From contig NZ_FOVJ01000001.1 of NCBI RefSeq assembly GCF_900115125.1, positions 839,852 through 903,851 of the forward strand: 64,000 bases of DNA. The letters run 5' to 3'. The translations under genes were made by a program, and so were the position numbers. The stretch is from Nitrosospira briensis (GTDB taxonomy: Bacteria; Pseudomonadota; Gammaproteobacteria; Burkholderiales; Nitrosomonadaceae). Below, piece by piece: positions 33,668 through 43,248 of this stretch. How positions within the stretch are numbered: the first letter of the stretch is position 1; each line of letters starts with the position of its first letter. The notes beneath the pieces are model-generated. The model saw only the letters and a program-made list of their open reading frames with translations. It was not told the origin of the DNA and ran no database searches.

Positions 33668-36130
33668 TCAGCCTTCGTCATCGTCATCCTCTTCATGATC
33701 ATGGCCCTCATCTTCGCAACAGGCGTCGATACCCTGGGCACTGCAGGATTCGTCATGGTGTTTCCCGCCACAACCCCTGCGGCAATCGTCACAATTTTTA
33801 CACCCGCAATCGCTCCAGATCGTGTAGGCCATGACATCGAGAGTTTTCACGGGAGTTTCCGGGTCATCGCTCGTGATAACCAGTTCGCAGGACCTCGGGC
33901 ACTTTTCCGTCGCCTTATATCGAATCAGGACGCTCAGGCACGAACCGGGGAAAAGCGTCGCCGGGAAAGGATTGTTAACTAGCTTCCAGTGCCTGCTTTT
34001 GCGCTTGAATGCAACGCTTGTCACGTATAGTTTGCATTCGCCTGCATTGCAGATGGAGATGGTGCGCTCGCCAAGACAGCATGCCGTCACGCCGCCGATG
34101 CATGTAGAGCCTGTGACGACGAGTTTGCCGAAGGGCGCATTCCCGGAAACTGAAATGTTCTTTTCGCCTGCCGGATCGTCACTTATGATCGTGATCATGC
34201 CCCCCTTTGCACCGAAGCCAGTCGGTTCAAACCGGACGGGTATCTGCAGGGAGCCGCCAGCTTCTATGGCAATTGGATATGCCAGCACGTTGGGGGCGAG
34301 AAACTCGGCAGAGGACGAAGTGATGCTGGTTATTGTCAGGGTGCAACGGCCACTATTGCTTAAAGTTATCATCTGATCTACAAAAGACCCGACGCAGGCG
34401 TTACCGAAATTGCCTGCATTAGCGATTATTGCAACCAACCTTGGTGCCCTTGCTCTACCTGATACCTCCACGGATTTCGAACCGCTTGAATCGTTACTGA
34501 ACACGGTAATAGTCTCTGCCTTTGGGCCAAGACTATTCGGCTGGAATCGGATCGGTACTTCAATGGCGTTCCCCGCTTCGATGGTAAGGGGATATGACAA
34601 AACGCCCGGAACGAGAAACTCGGCAGCATCGGAAGAGGTAATATTGGTTACAGTGAGCATGTTGCCGCCGCTATTGCTCAAGGTCAGAACCATATCCTTG
34701 AAGGACCCGATGCATACTTCGCCAAAGTTACCGCTATCTGCGATTATCGTGACCAGTCTCGGTAGAATAGTTTCAATTATCAAACGCAAGTCCGGCATCA
34801 CACCGATGTTGCCAGGCACTCCCCCGCCCTGAGCAGTACCCGTAGCGCGGTCCGACAACAGGGCACGCATCTCGAGGGGCGACAGAGGTTCGCCTGTGTT
34901 TGCCCTATATATGCCCTGAACAATAAGTGCCGCTCCTGAAATAATAGGAGATGCCGAGCTGGTGCCATTAAAGGTACTTGTATACGTCCTGGTGTTATCA
35001 CCGCCGCCGCCATCGAGATCTCCATAACCTGCGGTTACAACATTTTCACCCCAGCCATAACAGTCGACGCGACTGCCAAAATTCGAAAAACCGGCGCGAT
35101 TGTGAGGCAAAGGTGAAAGAGCGGCGCCCACCATAATTGCCCCTGATTCCATAAAATCAGCACTCCCTCGACTGAGCACGAATTTCCCGGCGCCATCTGT
35201 GTAGCTGTCCAGATCAAAAGAACCATTTCCCGCTGCTTCCACCACAACGATTCCAAGAGCGACGGCGAGCCGTATTGCGTCGAGATCTGCGACATCGGTT
35301 TCGGTAGGTAAAAGACCTTTCTGAATCTCCAGCAATAATACGTCACCGACCTGCAGCGTCGGCAAAGCTCCTGCGATCGCGTCAGCCACGTTTCCTGATG
35401 AGCTGCTGGCAGTATCCCAGTGACTTGTCACATTAACGGACGATACCGATGGGGCGATTCCGACAACACCAACCGTATTATCGTCAGCAATAACTTCGCC
35501 AAGAACCGCAGTTCCATGATTACCAACATACCCATCAATGCCGTCGCGGTTATCACCGTATAGAAGAGCCGGCAATTTACTTGCAAAATCCTCGTGATTC
35601 AAAAACCAGCCTTGTTCCAGATCAACAAATCCGACACCTGCACCTTCGCCGTTCGGTTGTGTCCAGGCCCAGCGCGCGTCTATTCCAACGGGAGCCGCAT
35701 CCTGGTAGTTTTGATTGGCATTATAAGGATCGTCAGCCGGGTTAACCGCAGGATCCGTAGCCTCCAATTCGCGATATGCAACTTCCACTTCATCGAGAGC
35801 ACTGAAACGTTTTACGATCTCTTCTGATTTTTCAGGGCAATGGCGAACATCGAGTTTCCAGTAAGAAGTGAGGCTATGTAATGGCGGCAGTTCGGTTTGA
35901 GCCGCCTGTTTTTCAAGTTCACGTATCTTTTCCGGTAGCAACGCACGTATCGCTGGCCGTGTTTCTTTGATTTCATACAAATCAAGCAGTTTCTCAATCC
36001 CATGCAATTTGCACTCAGCGGCAAATGATCGCAATGTTGTCATCGACTCACTTGCAGGAGCGGTTTCCTGTGCCATTCGAATAACAATAAAACCGCTATA
36101 GCGAGGGGGATAGACGTTTCCTGTTTCCAT
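33668..36130 (-). CDS. S8 (subtilisin-type) peptidase with repeated immunoglobulin-like domains and metal-binding-like tail
   Basis: 820 residues; AGGAG is 7 bases before the ATG. Catalytic triad: Asp170 (VGFVDLEQGW), His205 (GNHGTAVLG) and Ser391 (GTSSASPI), with Asn302 as the oxyanion residue (AAGNGS). From about residue 450 come two copies of a 100-residue choice-of-anchor D (ASH/HYDIN-like) unit, each with ADSGNFGEVCIGSF or similar, then LSNSG and a SxDPxG ending. The C-terminus is rich in Cys, His and acid: CGCKNCDDCRRGCGGKHH ... CCEDEGHDHEEDDDDEG. No signal peptide is visible, so the site of action is unclear. Confidence 0.87.
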   Translation of the reverse strand: METGNVYPPRYSGFIVIRMAQETAPASESMTTLRSFAAECKLHGIEKLLDLYEIKETRPAIRALLPEKIRELEKQAAQTELPPLHSLTSYWKLDVRHCPEKSEEIVKRFSALDEVEVAYRELEATDPAVNPADDPYNANQNYQDAAPVGIDARWAWTQPNGEGAGVGFVDLEQGWFLNHEDFASKLPALLYGDNRDGIDGYVGNHGTAVLGEVIADDNTVGVVGIAPSVSSVNVTSHWDTASSSSGNVADAIAGALPTLQVGDVLLLEIQKGLLPTETDVADLDAIRLAVALGIVVVEAAGNGSFDLDSYTDGAGKFVLSRGSADFMESGAIMVGAALSPLPHNRAGFSNFGSRVDCYGWGENVVTAGYGDLDGGGGDNTRTYTSTFNGTSSASPIISGAALIVQGIYRANTGEPLSPLEMRALLSDRATGTAQGGGVPGNIGVMPDLRLIIETILPRLVTIIADSGNFGEVCIGSFKDMVLTLSNSGGNMLTVTNITSSDAAEFLVPGVLSYPLTIEAGNAIEVPIRFQPNSLGPKAETITVFSNDSSGSKSVEVSGRARAPRLVAIIANAGNFGNACVGSFVDQMITLSNSGRCTLTITSITSSSAEFLAPNVLAYPIAIEAGGSLQIPVRFEPTGFGAKGGMITIISDDPAGEKNISVSGNAPFGKLVVTGSTCIGGVTACCLGERTISICNAGECKLYVTSVAFKRKSRHWKLVNNPFPATLFPGSCLSVLIRYKATEKCPRSCELVITSDDPETPVKTLDVMAYTIWSDCGCKNCDDCRRGCGGKHHDESCSAQGIDACCEDEGHDHEEDDDDEG

Positions 36131-36264
36131 GCCGATCTCCTTTCAGGGATTCTGTAAACCAACGGAACAAAAAAGCTGAAGGCTTCCTTATATTCAGATT
36201 GGATCATTAATATAAATTGTCAACCAAGCGCATCTATACGCATGCACGATGGTGAACGATCTCT

Positions 36265-37149
36265 TTAGAACCCGATTCCAAGGTACCCCCCGGCAGTCAT
36301 ACCATCCACCTTGACCCCGTCGGTTCTGCCGCTGGTCAGGTGATACCGGCCATCAATACCAACAAAGAAATTTTTCCAGATTCTATAATCCGCCCCCGCG
36401 CCAAACATGACCCCCGGAATCAATATGATGGACTCGGAAGGAGGGCTGATCACATGGATACTCAGTCCCGCAGGGATAATCCACGGCCGGAACCTGGAGC
36501 CCTCAAAAAATTTGATCTTTGGCGCGGCTGTCAACGTAAACTGGCTGACGTTTACGCCAGCCCCCGGGGGAGGAAGGGCGTTACCCGCTACCCGGGACGC
36601 AAACTCCTTGTATTCGAACATCAGTTCCGACTCGATGCTCGTCCTGGGAAGCAGCCCCCAGACATCGTTAGTCAAATTAAAGTCAAAGCCGGCTCCGATG
36701 TACCACGCATTTCGATCTGACTGTCCTCCTGCGCCTCCAGCACCGCCGCTTTGTATGGAGACGCCGTTGCGGAGCTCGTTGCTGCGAGCGTAACCACCGC
36801 GGAAAAACAGCATATGATTCTTATTGCTTGGAAGTTTTTCCACCGATCCCGCAGCTTCTTCGATTTTTGCCACCCTCTGTGCTTCCAGCACCTGGCGCTC
36901 TTCAATTGAACTCGACTTTTTTTCGATTTTCATAAACCTCTGCGCTTCTCTCGCAGATTCTGCTTTTACCTGGTCGAGTTCATTCCGAACGGCCCGCAGA
37001 GTCGCTTCCAATTGCTGGAGTTGTTGTTCCAACGCTTGCGTCCTTACATCCTGCGCGAAAAGCGGCAGAGGAAGAGCTGTCATTGCGATGGCAAGTAAAA
37101 CGGCAGGGCTGATTGGCGATAGTCGCGGCTTGTTAAAAAAATGCTTCAC
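36265..37149 (-). CDS. Outer-membrane protein with coiled-coil and beta-barrel
   Basis: 294 residues. Signal peptide ISPAVLLAIAMTALPLPLFA is followed by a coiled coil (LEQQLQQLEATLRAVRNELDQVKAESAREAQRF, and a further heptad block) and then a beta-barrel domain of about 180 residues starting MLFFRGGYARSNELRNG and ending YLGIGF with terminal Phe. It resembles opacity/porin-like barrel proteins. Function unknown; probably anchored in the outer membrane with the coiled coil in the periplasm. Confidence 0.8.
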   Translation of the reverse strand: MKHFFNKPRLSPISPAVLLAIAMTALPLPLFAQDVRTQALEQQLQQLEATLRAVRNELDQVKAESAREAQRFMKIEKKSSSIEERQVLEAQRVAKIEEAAGSVEKLPSNKNHMLFFRGGYARSNELRNGVSIQSGGAGGAGGQSDRNAWYIGAGFDFNLTNDVWGLLPRTSIESELMFEYKEFASRVAGNALPPPGAGVNVSQFTLTAAPKIKFFEGSRFRPWIIPAGLSIHVISPPSESIILIPGVMFGAGADYRIWKNFFVGIDGRYHLTSGRTDGVKVDGMTAGGYLGIGF

Positions 37150-37836
37150 TTATCATTCCTCCATGTTGTCGAATTTTGTTGGCTATTGTTCCAGCGGGAA
37201 GCCGGGCGGGAATCAGCGGGGAAACTGCAGGCAAGACCGCAAATTCAGCTCTGAGATTGGCGGTCTTCGAGTGTTGCTACACCCTGACGGGCGCAGGGAG
37301 AAAAATCACAAACCGACGAGCACCATTCATGCAAACCGCATTGGCCTGGAGAACAGACGCAATTTCAGATCGAGGATTTGTATCCCGATCATATGGGACG
37401 GAGCAAAAAAAAAGCTGACTGGTGTCAACTTTCAGTTCTTTCTTTAGGGGAAATGGGAATGGTGTATCGAACTTTACGGTCGGCGCTACGGACACCGAAC
37501 CAGGATGCTTCGAAGTCCAAGGGGTGGGAGTTCAGAATTGGGCGAAACTCCAAACATTCTTCATAACCAATCTGATGTTTATCAGCCTGGATTTGATCTG
37601 ACAAACAGTGTTAGATTCGAACCGGCGCCAAGGGCCAGGAGCAGACTTTCAAGCCCGAAAAAAGCTACAAGGAGACGTATGCTCAGCCATGGTTGTAGGT
37701 CAGCTTTCGCCTGAGCCCCGTCTTGGGCAGGGCGGCATGCGCCCCTCAACTCAAGGAGCAAATCAATCGGATCCCGAGAAGCGCACGCGTGGAAGGACGG
37801 GGTGGAGCAACCAGCAAGAACCAGGTTTGCGGGTAT
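37150..37836. other. Long intergenic region, partly duplicated around the HAF genes
   Basis: No gene supported. The part at about 37590-37710 (CCTGGATTTGATCTGACA ... TTTCAAGCC ... AAAAAAGCTACAAGG) has a clear relative at 40711-40830. Bases before the HAF1 stop (about 37745-37836) match those before the HAF2 stop (39205-39287). The region is thus a fragment of a duplicated unit. Confidence 0.6.
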
Positions 37837-38955
37837 TTATGCCATCCGGCGCTTTCGCATGGCCATGAATCCGACCAGCATCAGGCCGGCGAGCATCAAA
37901 GCATAGGAATGAGGCTCCGGGACAATGGCGATGACCTGTCCCGCATTATTGATGCCGACAGCATCAAATAGAACATCCCCGGCCGGCAATTCAACCAGTG
38001 AATTTAGGTCGGTCATGCCCACCCCATTGGGGCCGGTGATGAAAGCGTGCCAGTCACCTGCGGCCGTGAACGCCCCTCCTACCACCTGCCCGGCGTCATT
38101 GATGCCATAGGCGACGCTCCGCTCCCCACCCAACGTCCCGAGATCGGTCATGCCTACGCCATCGGGGCCAGTGATAAAAGCGTGATGCAAACCTGCCGTC
38201 GTAAAAGACCACCCCACCACCTGCCCGACATCATTGATGCCATAGGCGATACTGCTATCCCCGCCTAGCGTACCGATATCCGTCATGCCCGCGCCATTGG
38301 GGCCGGTTATAAAAGCGTGGTGCAAACCTGCGGCCCTGCCGGAGTCTCCCACGACCTGCCCCGCGTTATTGATGCCACGGGCGATACTGCCATATCCACC
38401 CAGCGTCCCGAGATCAGTCATCCCCATGCCATTGGGGCCGGTGATGAAAGCGTGCCCAGCTCCTGCGGCCGTTTGGGAACTCCCCACCACCTGCCCGGCG
38501 TCATTGATGCCATAGGCGACACTGCCACCTCCACCCAGCGTCTCGAGATCGGTCATGCCTACGCCGTTGGGACCGGTGATGAAAGCGTTCCGAGCACCTG
38601 CGGTCCTATCATACCACCCCACCACCTGCCCGGCGTCATTGACGCCATAGGCGACACTGCGCTCCCCACGCAGCATTCCGGGATCGGTCATGCCCATGCC
38701 GTTCGGGCCGGTGATGAAAGCACGCTCACCCCCTGGGGCCGTTCGTGACCACCCCACCACCCGGCCGGCGTCATTGATGCCAGTGGCGTAAGTGGTTCCG
38801 CCGGTCAGCGTTCCAAGATCAGCCAATCCTGTGCCATCGGAGTTCAGGATGTATGAACGTACCTGTGCGGAGACAGGGGAAACAAAACCCAGTCCGATAC
38901 TCAGGGCTGCCACCAGAATCAAGATCCGGATTTTAAAACTGCGGTTAATTTTCAT
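37837..38955 (-). CDS. HAF-repeat PEP-CTERM protein, paralogue 1
   Basis: 372 residues from ATG 38955, preceded by GGAGGGG. Signal peptide ILILVAALSIGLGFVSPVSAQ. The body has six imperfect repeats of about 45 residues with the HAF core AFITGPNGVGMTDLGTLGG and the linker YGINDAGQVVGWS. The C-terminus VPEPHSYALMLAGLMLVGF and MAMRKRRMA is a full PEP-CTERM tail (PEP, hydrophobic span, basic cluster). Likely exported by Sec and processed by exosortase, forming a surface or matrix protein. It is the first of a three-gene family here. Confidence 0.9.
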   Translation of the reverse strand: MKINRSFKIRILILVAALSIGLGFVSPVSAQVRSYILNSDGTGLADLGTLTGGTTYATGINDAGRVVGWSRTAPGGERAFITGPNGMGMTDPGMLRGERSVAYGVNDAGQVVGWYDRTAGARNAFITGPNGVGMTDLETLGGGGSVAYGINDAGQVVGSSQTAAGAGHAFITGPNGMGMTDLGTLGGYGSIARGINNAGQVVGDSGRAAGLHHAFITGPNGAGMTDIGTLGGDSSIAYGINDVGQVVGWSFTTAGLHHAFITGPDGVGMTDLGTLGGERSVAYGINDAGQVVGGAFTAAGDWHAFITGPNGVGMTDLNSLVELPAGDVLFDAVGINNAGQVIAIVPEPHSYALMLAGLMLVGFMAMRKRRMA

Positions 38956-39287
38956 GATTTCCCCTCCAGCAAGAGAAGGTTTCACAGATCCGGGGTCTCC
39001 GAGGTTTGATGGAAGCGTGCGGACCGTCCCGCCTGTGCCAGATAATTGCCCAACTTCAATTTCTCACAATCCAGCTTAGATCAATTAAGGGAAAAGTAAA
39101 TGAGCCGAGCGGTCTATGCAGCGGAAGGCATCTGCTCCACAGCTCTGATCAGCTTTTGCTTAGCAATCTTGTGGCAGGGTACCGGGCGCCATCAGCCCAG
39201 AAGCAAGTCAATCGGATTCCGGTTGAAGCACGGTGGCAGGACTGGGCGAGGCAACCAATATGAACCAGGTTTCCCGGTATTCTCATG
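38956..39287. other. Intergenic region between HAF1 and HAF2 with duplicated upstream element
   Basis: No gene. The stretch at 39052-39115 (TCTCACAATCCAGCTTAG, AATTAAGGGAAAAGTAAATG) is nearly identical to 40505-40575 upstream of HAF2, so both genes carry a copied upstream region, probably including their promoter. Confidence 0.65.
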
Positions 39288-40412
39288 TCAGCAGGCATCT
39301 CTCGGCGCCACGAATCCGAGCAGGATCAGGCCGGCGAGCATCAAAGCATACGAGTGAGGCTCAGGGACTCCGGTAGCGATGACCTGTCCCAGGTTATTGA
39401 TGTCGACGGCGTTCGTTAGAACAATTCCGGCCGGCGACTCAAGCAGCGAATTGAGGTCGGTCATGCCCACGCCATTGGGGCCGGTGATGAATGCGTGCTC
39501 AGCGCCTTCTGCCGTGTTAGACCACCCTACCACCTGCCCGGCCTCATTGTTGATCCCACTGGCGTAACTGTAACGTCCACCTAGCGTCCCCAGATCGATC
39601 ATGCCCGCACCATTCGGGCCGGTGATGAAAGCGTGCTCTGCACCTTCGGCCGCGGAAGCCCACCCCACCACCTGCCCCGCGTTATTGATGCCAGTGGCGA
39701 AAGTGTTTCCGTGCAGAGTCCCGAGAGTGGTCATACCTATGCCATTGGGGCCAGTGATGAAAGCGTAACAACAACCACCGCCTGGGATCGTGTTGGAGTA
39801 CCCCACCACCTGACCGGCGTCATTGATGCCACGGGCGAAACTAGTTTCACCCAGTGGGCCTAGACGGGTCATGCCTACGCCATTGGGGCCAGTGATGAAA
39901 GCGTGGTAAAAATTACCCCCGGTCGTTAGGGAGAACCCCGCCACCTGCCCGGCGTCATTGATGCCACGGGCGACACTGCGATCTCCACCCAGCGTCCCGA
40001 GATCGGTCATGCCCACGCCATCGGGGCCGGTGATAAAAGCGTGCCCACGACTTGTGGCCGTGTAGGACTCCCCCACCACCTGCCCGGCATCATTGATGCC
40101 AGTCGCGTAAGTGCTTCCGCCAGCCAGCGTCCCGAGATCGGTCATCCCCACCCCATTGGGGCCCGTGATGAAAGCGCGCTCAACCCCTGGGGCCGTCCAA
40201 GACCACCCCACCACCCGCCCGGCGTCATTGATGCCTTCGGCGAAAGCGCGATCTCCACCGAGCGTCCCGAGATCGGTCAGTCCTTTGCCGTCGGCATTCA
40301 GAATGTATGAGCGTATTACTTGCGCGGAGACAGGGGAAACAAAACCCAGTCCGATACCCAGGGCTGCCGCCAGAATCAGGATCCGGATTTTAGAGTTGCG
40401 GGTAATTTTCAT
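39288..40412 (-). CDS. HAF-repeat PEP-CTERM protein, paralogue 2
   Basis: 374 residues; GGGGAG precedes the ATG at 40412. Signal IRILILAAALGIGLGFVSPVSA is nearly identical to paralogue 1. Six HAF units follow, with more variation (for example AFITGPNGVGMTRLGPLGE and AFITGPNGIGMTTLGTLHG). The C-terminus is VPEPHSYALMLAGLILLGF then VAPRDAC, so the hydrophobic span is present but the usual basic Arg/Lys cluster is reduced to one Arg. This may weaken exosortase recognition or anchoring. Adjacent duplicated DNA indicates origin by a gene-unit duplication. Confidence 0.88.
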   Translation of the reverse strand: MKITRNSKIRILILAAALGIGLGFVSPVSAQVIRSYILNADGKGLTDLGTLGGDRAFAEGINDAGRVVGWSWTAPGVERAFITGPNGVGMTDLGTLAGGSTYATGINDAGQVVGESYTATSRGHAFITGPDGVGMTDLGTLGGDRSVARGINDAGQVAGFSLTTGGNFYHAFITGPNGVGMTRLGPLGETSFARGINDAGQVVGYSNTIPGGGCCYAFITGPNGIGMTTLGTLHGNTFATGINNAGQVVGWASAAEGAEHAFITGPNGAGMIDLGTLGGRYSYASGINNEAGQVVGWSNTAEGAEHAFITGPNGVGMTDLNSLLESPAGIVLTNAVDINNLGQVIATGVPEPHSYALMLAGLILLGFVAPRDAC

Positions 40413-40965
40413 GATTTTCTCCCCAGTAAGAGAAAGTTTTCAGAGATCCGGGGCTTTCCGGATTGGATGGAAGCTGCCGACACTCTGCAAACTCTGGATC
40501 CGACAGATAACTGTCCAACTTCCATTTCTCACAATCCAGCTTAGATCAATTAAGGGAAAAGTAAATGAGCCGACCGCTCTATCTAGCGGAAGACATCTGC
40601 TCCTGGTTTCGCGTGCACTGAGCAGTAGCAATGGACGGTTTTGTGCCAAAGACAGTAACTTAAATCTGACAACCGGTGCAGATCAAACCTCGACTACGAC
40701 ATTTTTGCGTTAGCCTGGACTTGATCCGACAAGCAATGCCGAATTCGAACTGCCGGCAGTGCCACGAATAGGCTTTCAAGCCTGGAAAAAAGCTACAAGG
40801 GACGCATGTCCTTCCATAGCTCTGGATCAGGGCGGGAAGCTCCGATCGGTCGATGCCGACAATCGCCCGCCAAGAAGACAAATTTCAGTTTGCTCTTATT
40901 TCGATTTGACAAATAAACCCTATTGCCTAATCTAAAATTATGGATCCTACATATCGGAGCACGCC
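40413..40965. other. Intergenic region between divergent HAF2 and HAF3
   Basis: No gene. The stretch at 40711-40830 matches 37590-37710, and 40505-40575 matches 39052-39115. A candidate promoter for HAF3 has TTGACA at 40906-40911 and a TCTAAA-like -10 19 bases on. Confidence 0.5.
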
Positions 40966-42144
40966 ATGATACTCAGCCATTGCTTCAAAATCTGTAACCT
41001 CGTTCTTACATTAATTGCCGGCTTCAGCTTCGTTACTCATGCCACTGCTCAAAGCGTCCCCTACCTTATTGACACGAACAACAAGACTTGGACCAGGCTT
41101 GATTTGGGAAGTGGGGGATACGCCAGCGCACTCAACGATGCCGGACAGGTGACAGGCAGTTTTTACACTTCGGCAGGACCCCGTGCCTTCATCACGGGCC
41201 CCGATGGAATGGGCATAAGAGAGATCGCAAATTTTCCCGAGCCTTCTAATTACGTCATCCGTTCGGGCGACGCGATTAACAATGCCGGACAGGTTGCAGG
41301 CTACAGCTCGATGGATCTCGGTTTTCCAGGGCCTTTCTTCGTTACTGGACCCAATGGTACGGATCCAAAGTTAGTATCCGAAGAACCAGGCGTTGTTCAG
41401 GGTCGGTGGGGCGTCATCAACGGCATCAATGACGCCGGGCAGGTGGTAGGGTCTCGGATTTTGAGGGATGGAGCCCTTGGGTTCCTGGCCGGGCCTAATG
41501 GCGAGGGCCTGAATTTTATTGGCGATCTTGGCGGAGAGTCTCCCTGGGGTGATAAGGAGATTTATGCTAATAGCATTAATAACACCGGGCAGGTGGTAGG
41601 AGCTTCGCTCGCAGTCGGAGGAGGGTCTCATGCGTTCATAACAGGCCCCAACGGCGTGGGTATTACAGACCTTGGCACGTTAGGGGGGCATAATAGCTAT
41701 GCTACCGACATTAACGATAGCGGGCAGGTGGTGGGGGATTCCCTAACCGCCGCAGATGCTACGCATGCTTTCATCACCGGCCCCAATGGCGTGGGGATGA
41801 CCGACCTCGGGACGCTGGGTGGAGATTACAGTACCGCCTTGGGCATCAATGATGCGGGGCAAGTGGTGGGATGGTACTCGGCTGAACGTTTTGGTGAGCG
41901 CCACGCCTTTATCACTGGTGTCAATGGTGAAGGAATGACCGATCTTAGTTCATTGGTTGACCTGCCTCAAGGGGTAGTTTTAACCGAGGCGATAGACATC
42001 AATAACAACGGCCAGGTCATAGCCCGCGCTTCAATTGTTCCCGAACCCGAAACCTATGCCTTGATGCTCGCCGGATTAGGCTTGATCGGGTTTATGGGGC
42101 GGCGCAAGAATCAACATCCTTTACCTACTCTAAGCAAGGCATGA
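40966..42144 (+). CDS. HAF-repeat PEP-CTERM protein, paralogue 3
   Basis: 392 residues; GGAG precedes the ATG. Signal ICNLVLTLIAGFSFVTHATA. Six units follow, more divergent at the start (AFITGPDGMGIREIANF), and near the end typical (AFITGPNGVGMTDLGTLGG). The tail VPEPETYALMLAGLGLIGF then MGRRKNQHPL is PEP-CTERM with an RRK cluster and a dozen extra residues. It is transcribed away from HAF1/HAF2 and its repeats are less similar, so it is the older member of the family. Confidence 0.88.
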   Translation: MILSHCFKICNLVLTLIAGFSFVTHATAQSVPYLIDTNNKTWTRLDLGSGGYASALNDAGQVTGSFYTSAGPRAFITGPDGMGIREIANFPEPSNYVIRSGDAINNAGQVAGYSSMDLGFPGPFFVTGPNGTDPKLVSEEPGVVQGRWGVINGINDAGQVVGSRILRDGALGFLAGPNGEGLNFIGDLGGESPWGDKEIYANSINNTGQVVGASLAVGGGSHAFITGPNGVGITDLGTLGGHNSYATDINDSGQVVGDSLTAADATHAFITGPNGVGMTDLGTLGGDYSTALGINDAGQVVGWYSAERFGERHAFITGVNGEGMTDLSSLVDLPQGVVLTEAIDINNNGQVIARASIVPEPETYALMLAGLGLIGFMGRRKNQHPLPTLSKA

Positions 42145-43185
42145 GGGGTTAGAGATAATTACTTTAAGTGCCCGCTCCTCCATCGCGTTACTGAATGCGT
42201 CATACGCCGCCATGATGTCCTCCAGTTGGAAATAGTGCGTGATCAGATCCTTGGGCTGGATTTTGCCTGACATCACCGTTTTCATGAGCATGGGTGTTGT
42301 CGCCGTATCGACAAGACCGGTTGTCAGCGTGATATTTTGAGACCATAGTTTATCCAGATCCAACTGGACCGGCTTTCCGTGCACCCCGATGCTTGCGATA
42401 TGGCCTCCAGCAGTGACGATAGCCTGGCAGATATCAAAACTCATGGGTATTCCTATCGCCTCTATCGCAACATCCACACCTTTGTTGCTGGTCAATGCCA
42501 TCACCTTCTCGGCGGCCTTGCCATCACTGTTGTTGACAGTCTGGGTGGCGCCGAGCTTTTTGGAGATCTCCAGGCGGTTGTCATCGATATCGACCATAAT
42601 GATTTCCGCTGGCGAGTAGAATTGGGCCGTCAACAATGTCGCAAGTCCGATAGGGCCGCCTCCGATTATCGCTACCGTATCGCCGGGCTTGATCTGCCCG
42701 TTGACTACACCGCATTCAAAGCCCGTCGGCAGAATGTCACTTAGCATAACCAGCGCTTCTTCATCTGCTCCAGGGGGAACGGGGTAAAGGCTATTGTCGG
42801 CAAATGGGATACGGACGTACTCAGCCTGAGTCCCGTCAATCAGATTACCCAATATCCAGCCACCTCCACTTTCACAGTGCGAATACATTCCTTTCTTGCA
42901 GTTGCTGCACTTACCGCACGATGTGATGCAGGAAATCAGGACGTGGTCACCAACACGGAAGTTTGAAACATTTGTGCCTACTTGATCGATGATTCCGACT
43001 CCCTCGTGACCCAGAACCCGGCCTGGTGTGACGGTAGGAACATCACCCTTAAGGATATGCAAGTCTGTTCCGCAAATGGTTGTCTTCGAGATTTTGACAA
43101 TGGCGTCAGTAGCGTTTTCAATGGAAGGTTTTGGCTTGTTTTCCAATTCACGTTTTCCTGGACCACGATATACAAGTGCTTTCAT
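42130..43185 (-). CDS. Zinc-dependent alcohol dehydrogenase
   Basis: 351 residues with all zinc-ADH landmarks: catalytic zinc Cys/His in ICGTDLHIL and GHEGVGII, the structural zinc lobe with four Cys (CGKCSNCKKGMYSHC), and the NAD-binding GGGPIGLATLLTAQF. It oxidises small alcohols or aldehydes with NAD; resembles threonine/formaldehyde-type dehydrogenases in form. The C-terminal 15 bases overlap the convergent HAF3 gene (42130-42144). It stands alone. Confidence 0.88.
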   Translation of the reverse strand: MKALVYRGPGKRELENKPKPSIENATDAIVKISKTTICGTDLHILKGDVPTVTPGRVLGHEGVGIIDQVGTNVSNFRVGDHVLISCITSCGKCSNCKKGMYSHCESGGGWILGNLIDGTQAEYVRIPFADNSLYPVPPGADEEALVMLSDILPTGFECGVVNGQIKPGDTVAIIGGGPIGLATLLTAQFYSPAEIIMVDIDDNRLEISKKLGATQTVNNSDGKAAEKVMALTSNKGVDVAIEAIGIPMSFDICQAIVTAGGHIASIGVHGKPVQLDLDKLWSQNITLTTGLVDTATTPMLMKTVMSGKIQPKDLITHYFQLEDIMAAYDAFSNAMEERALKVIISNPSCLA

Positions 43186-43248
43186 GAGAGATCATCCTTC
43201 ATCCGGGTGAATAATTTGATAACTACCACGTATATGTGTTTTTTATCT

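Noticed and set aside
37900-38800. Regular repeats that could suggest a CRISPR array
   Set aside because: The repeat is about 130 bp, in frame, and encodes HAF protein units; spacers of CRISPR size are absent.
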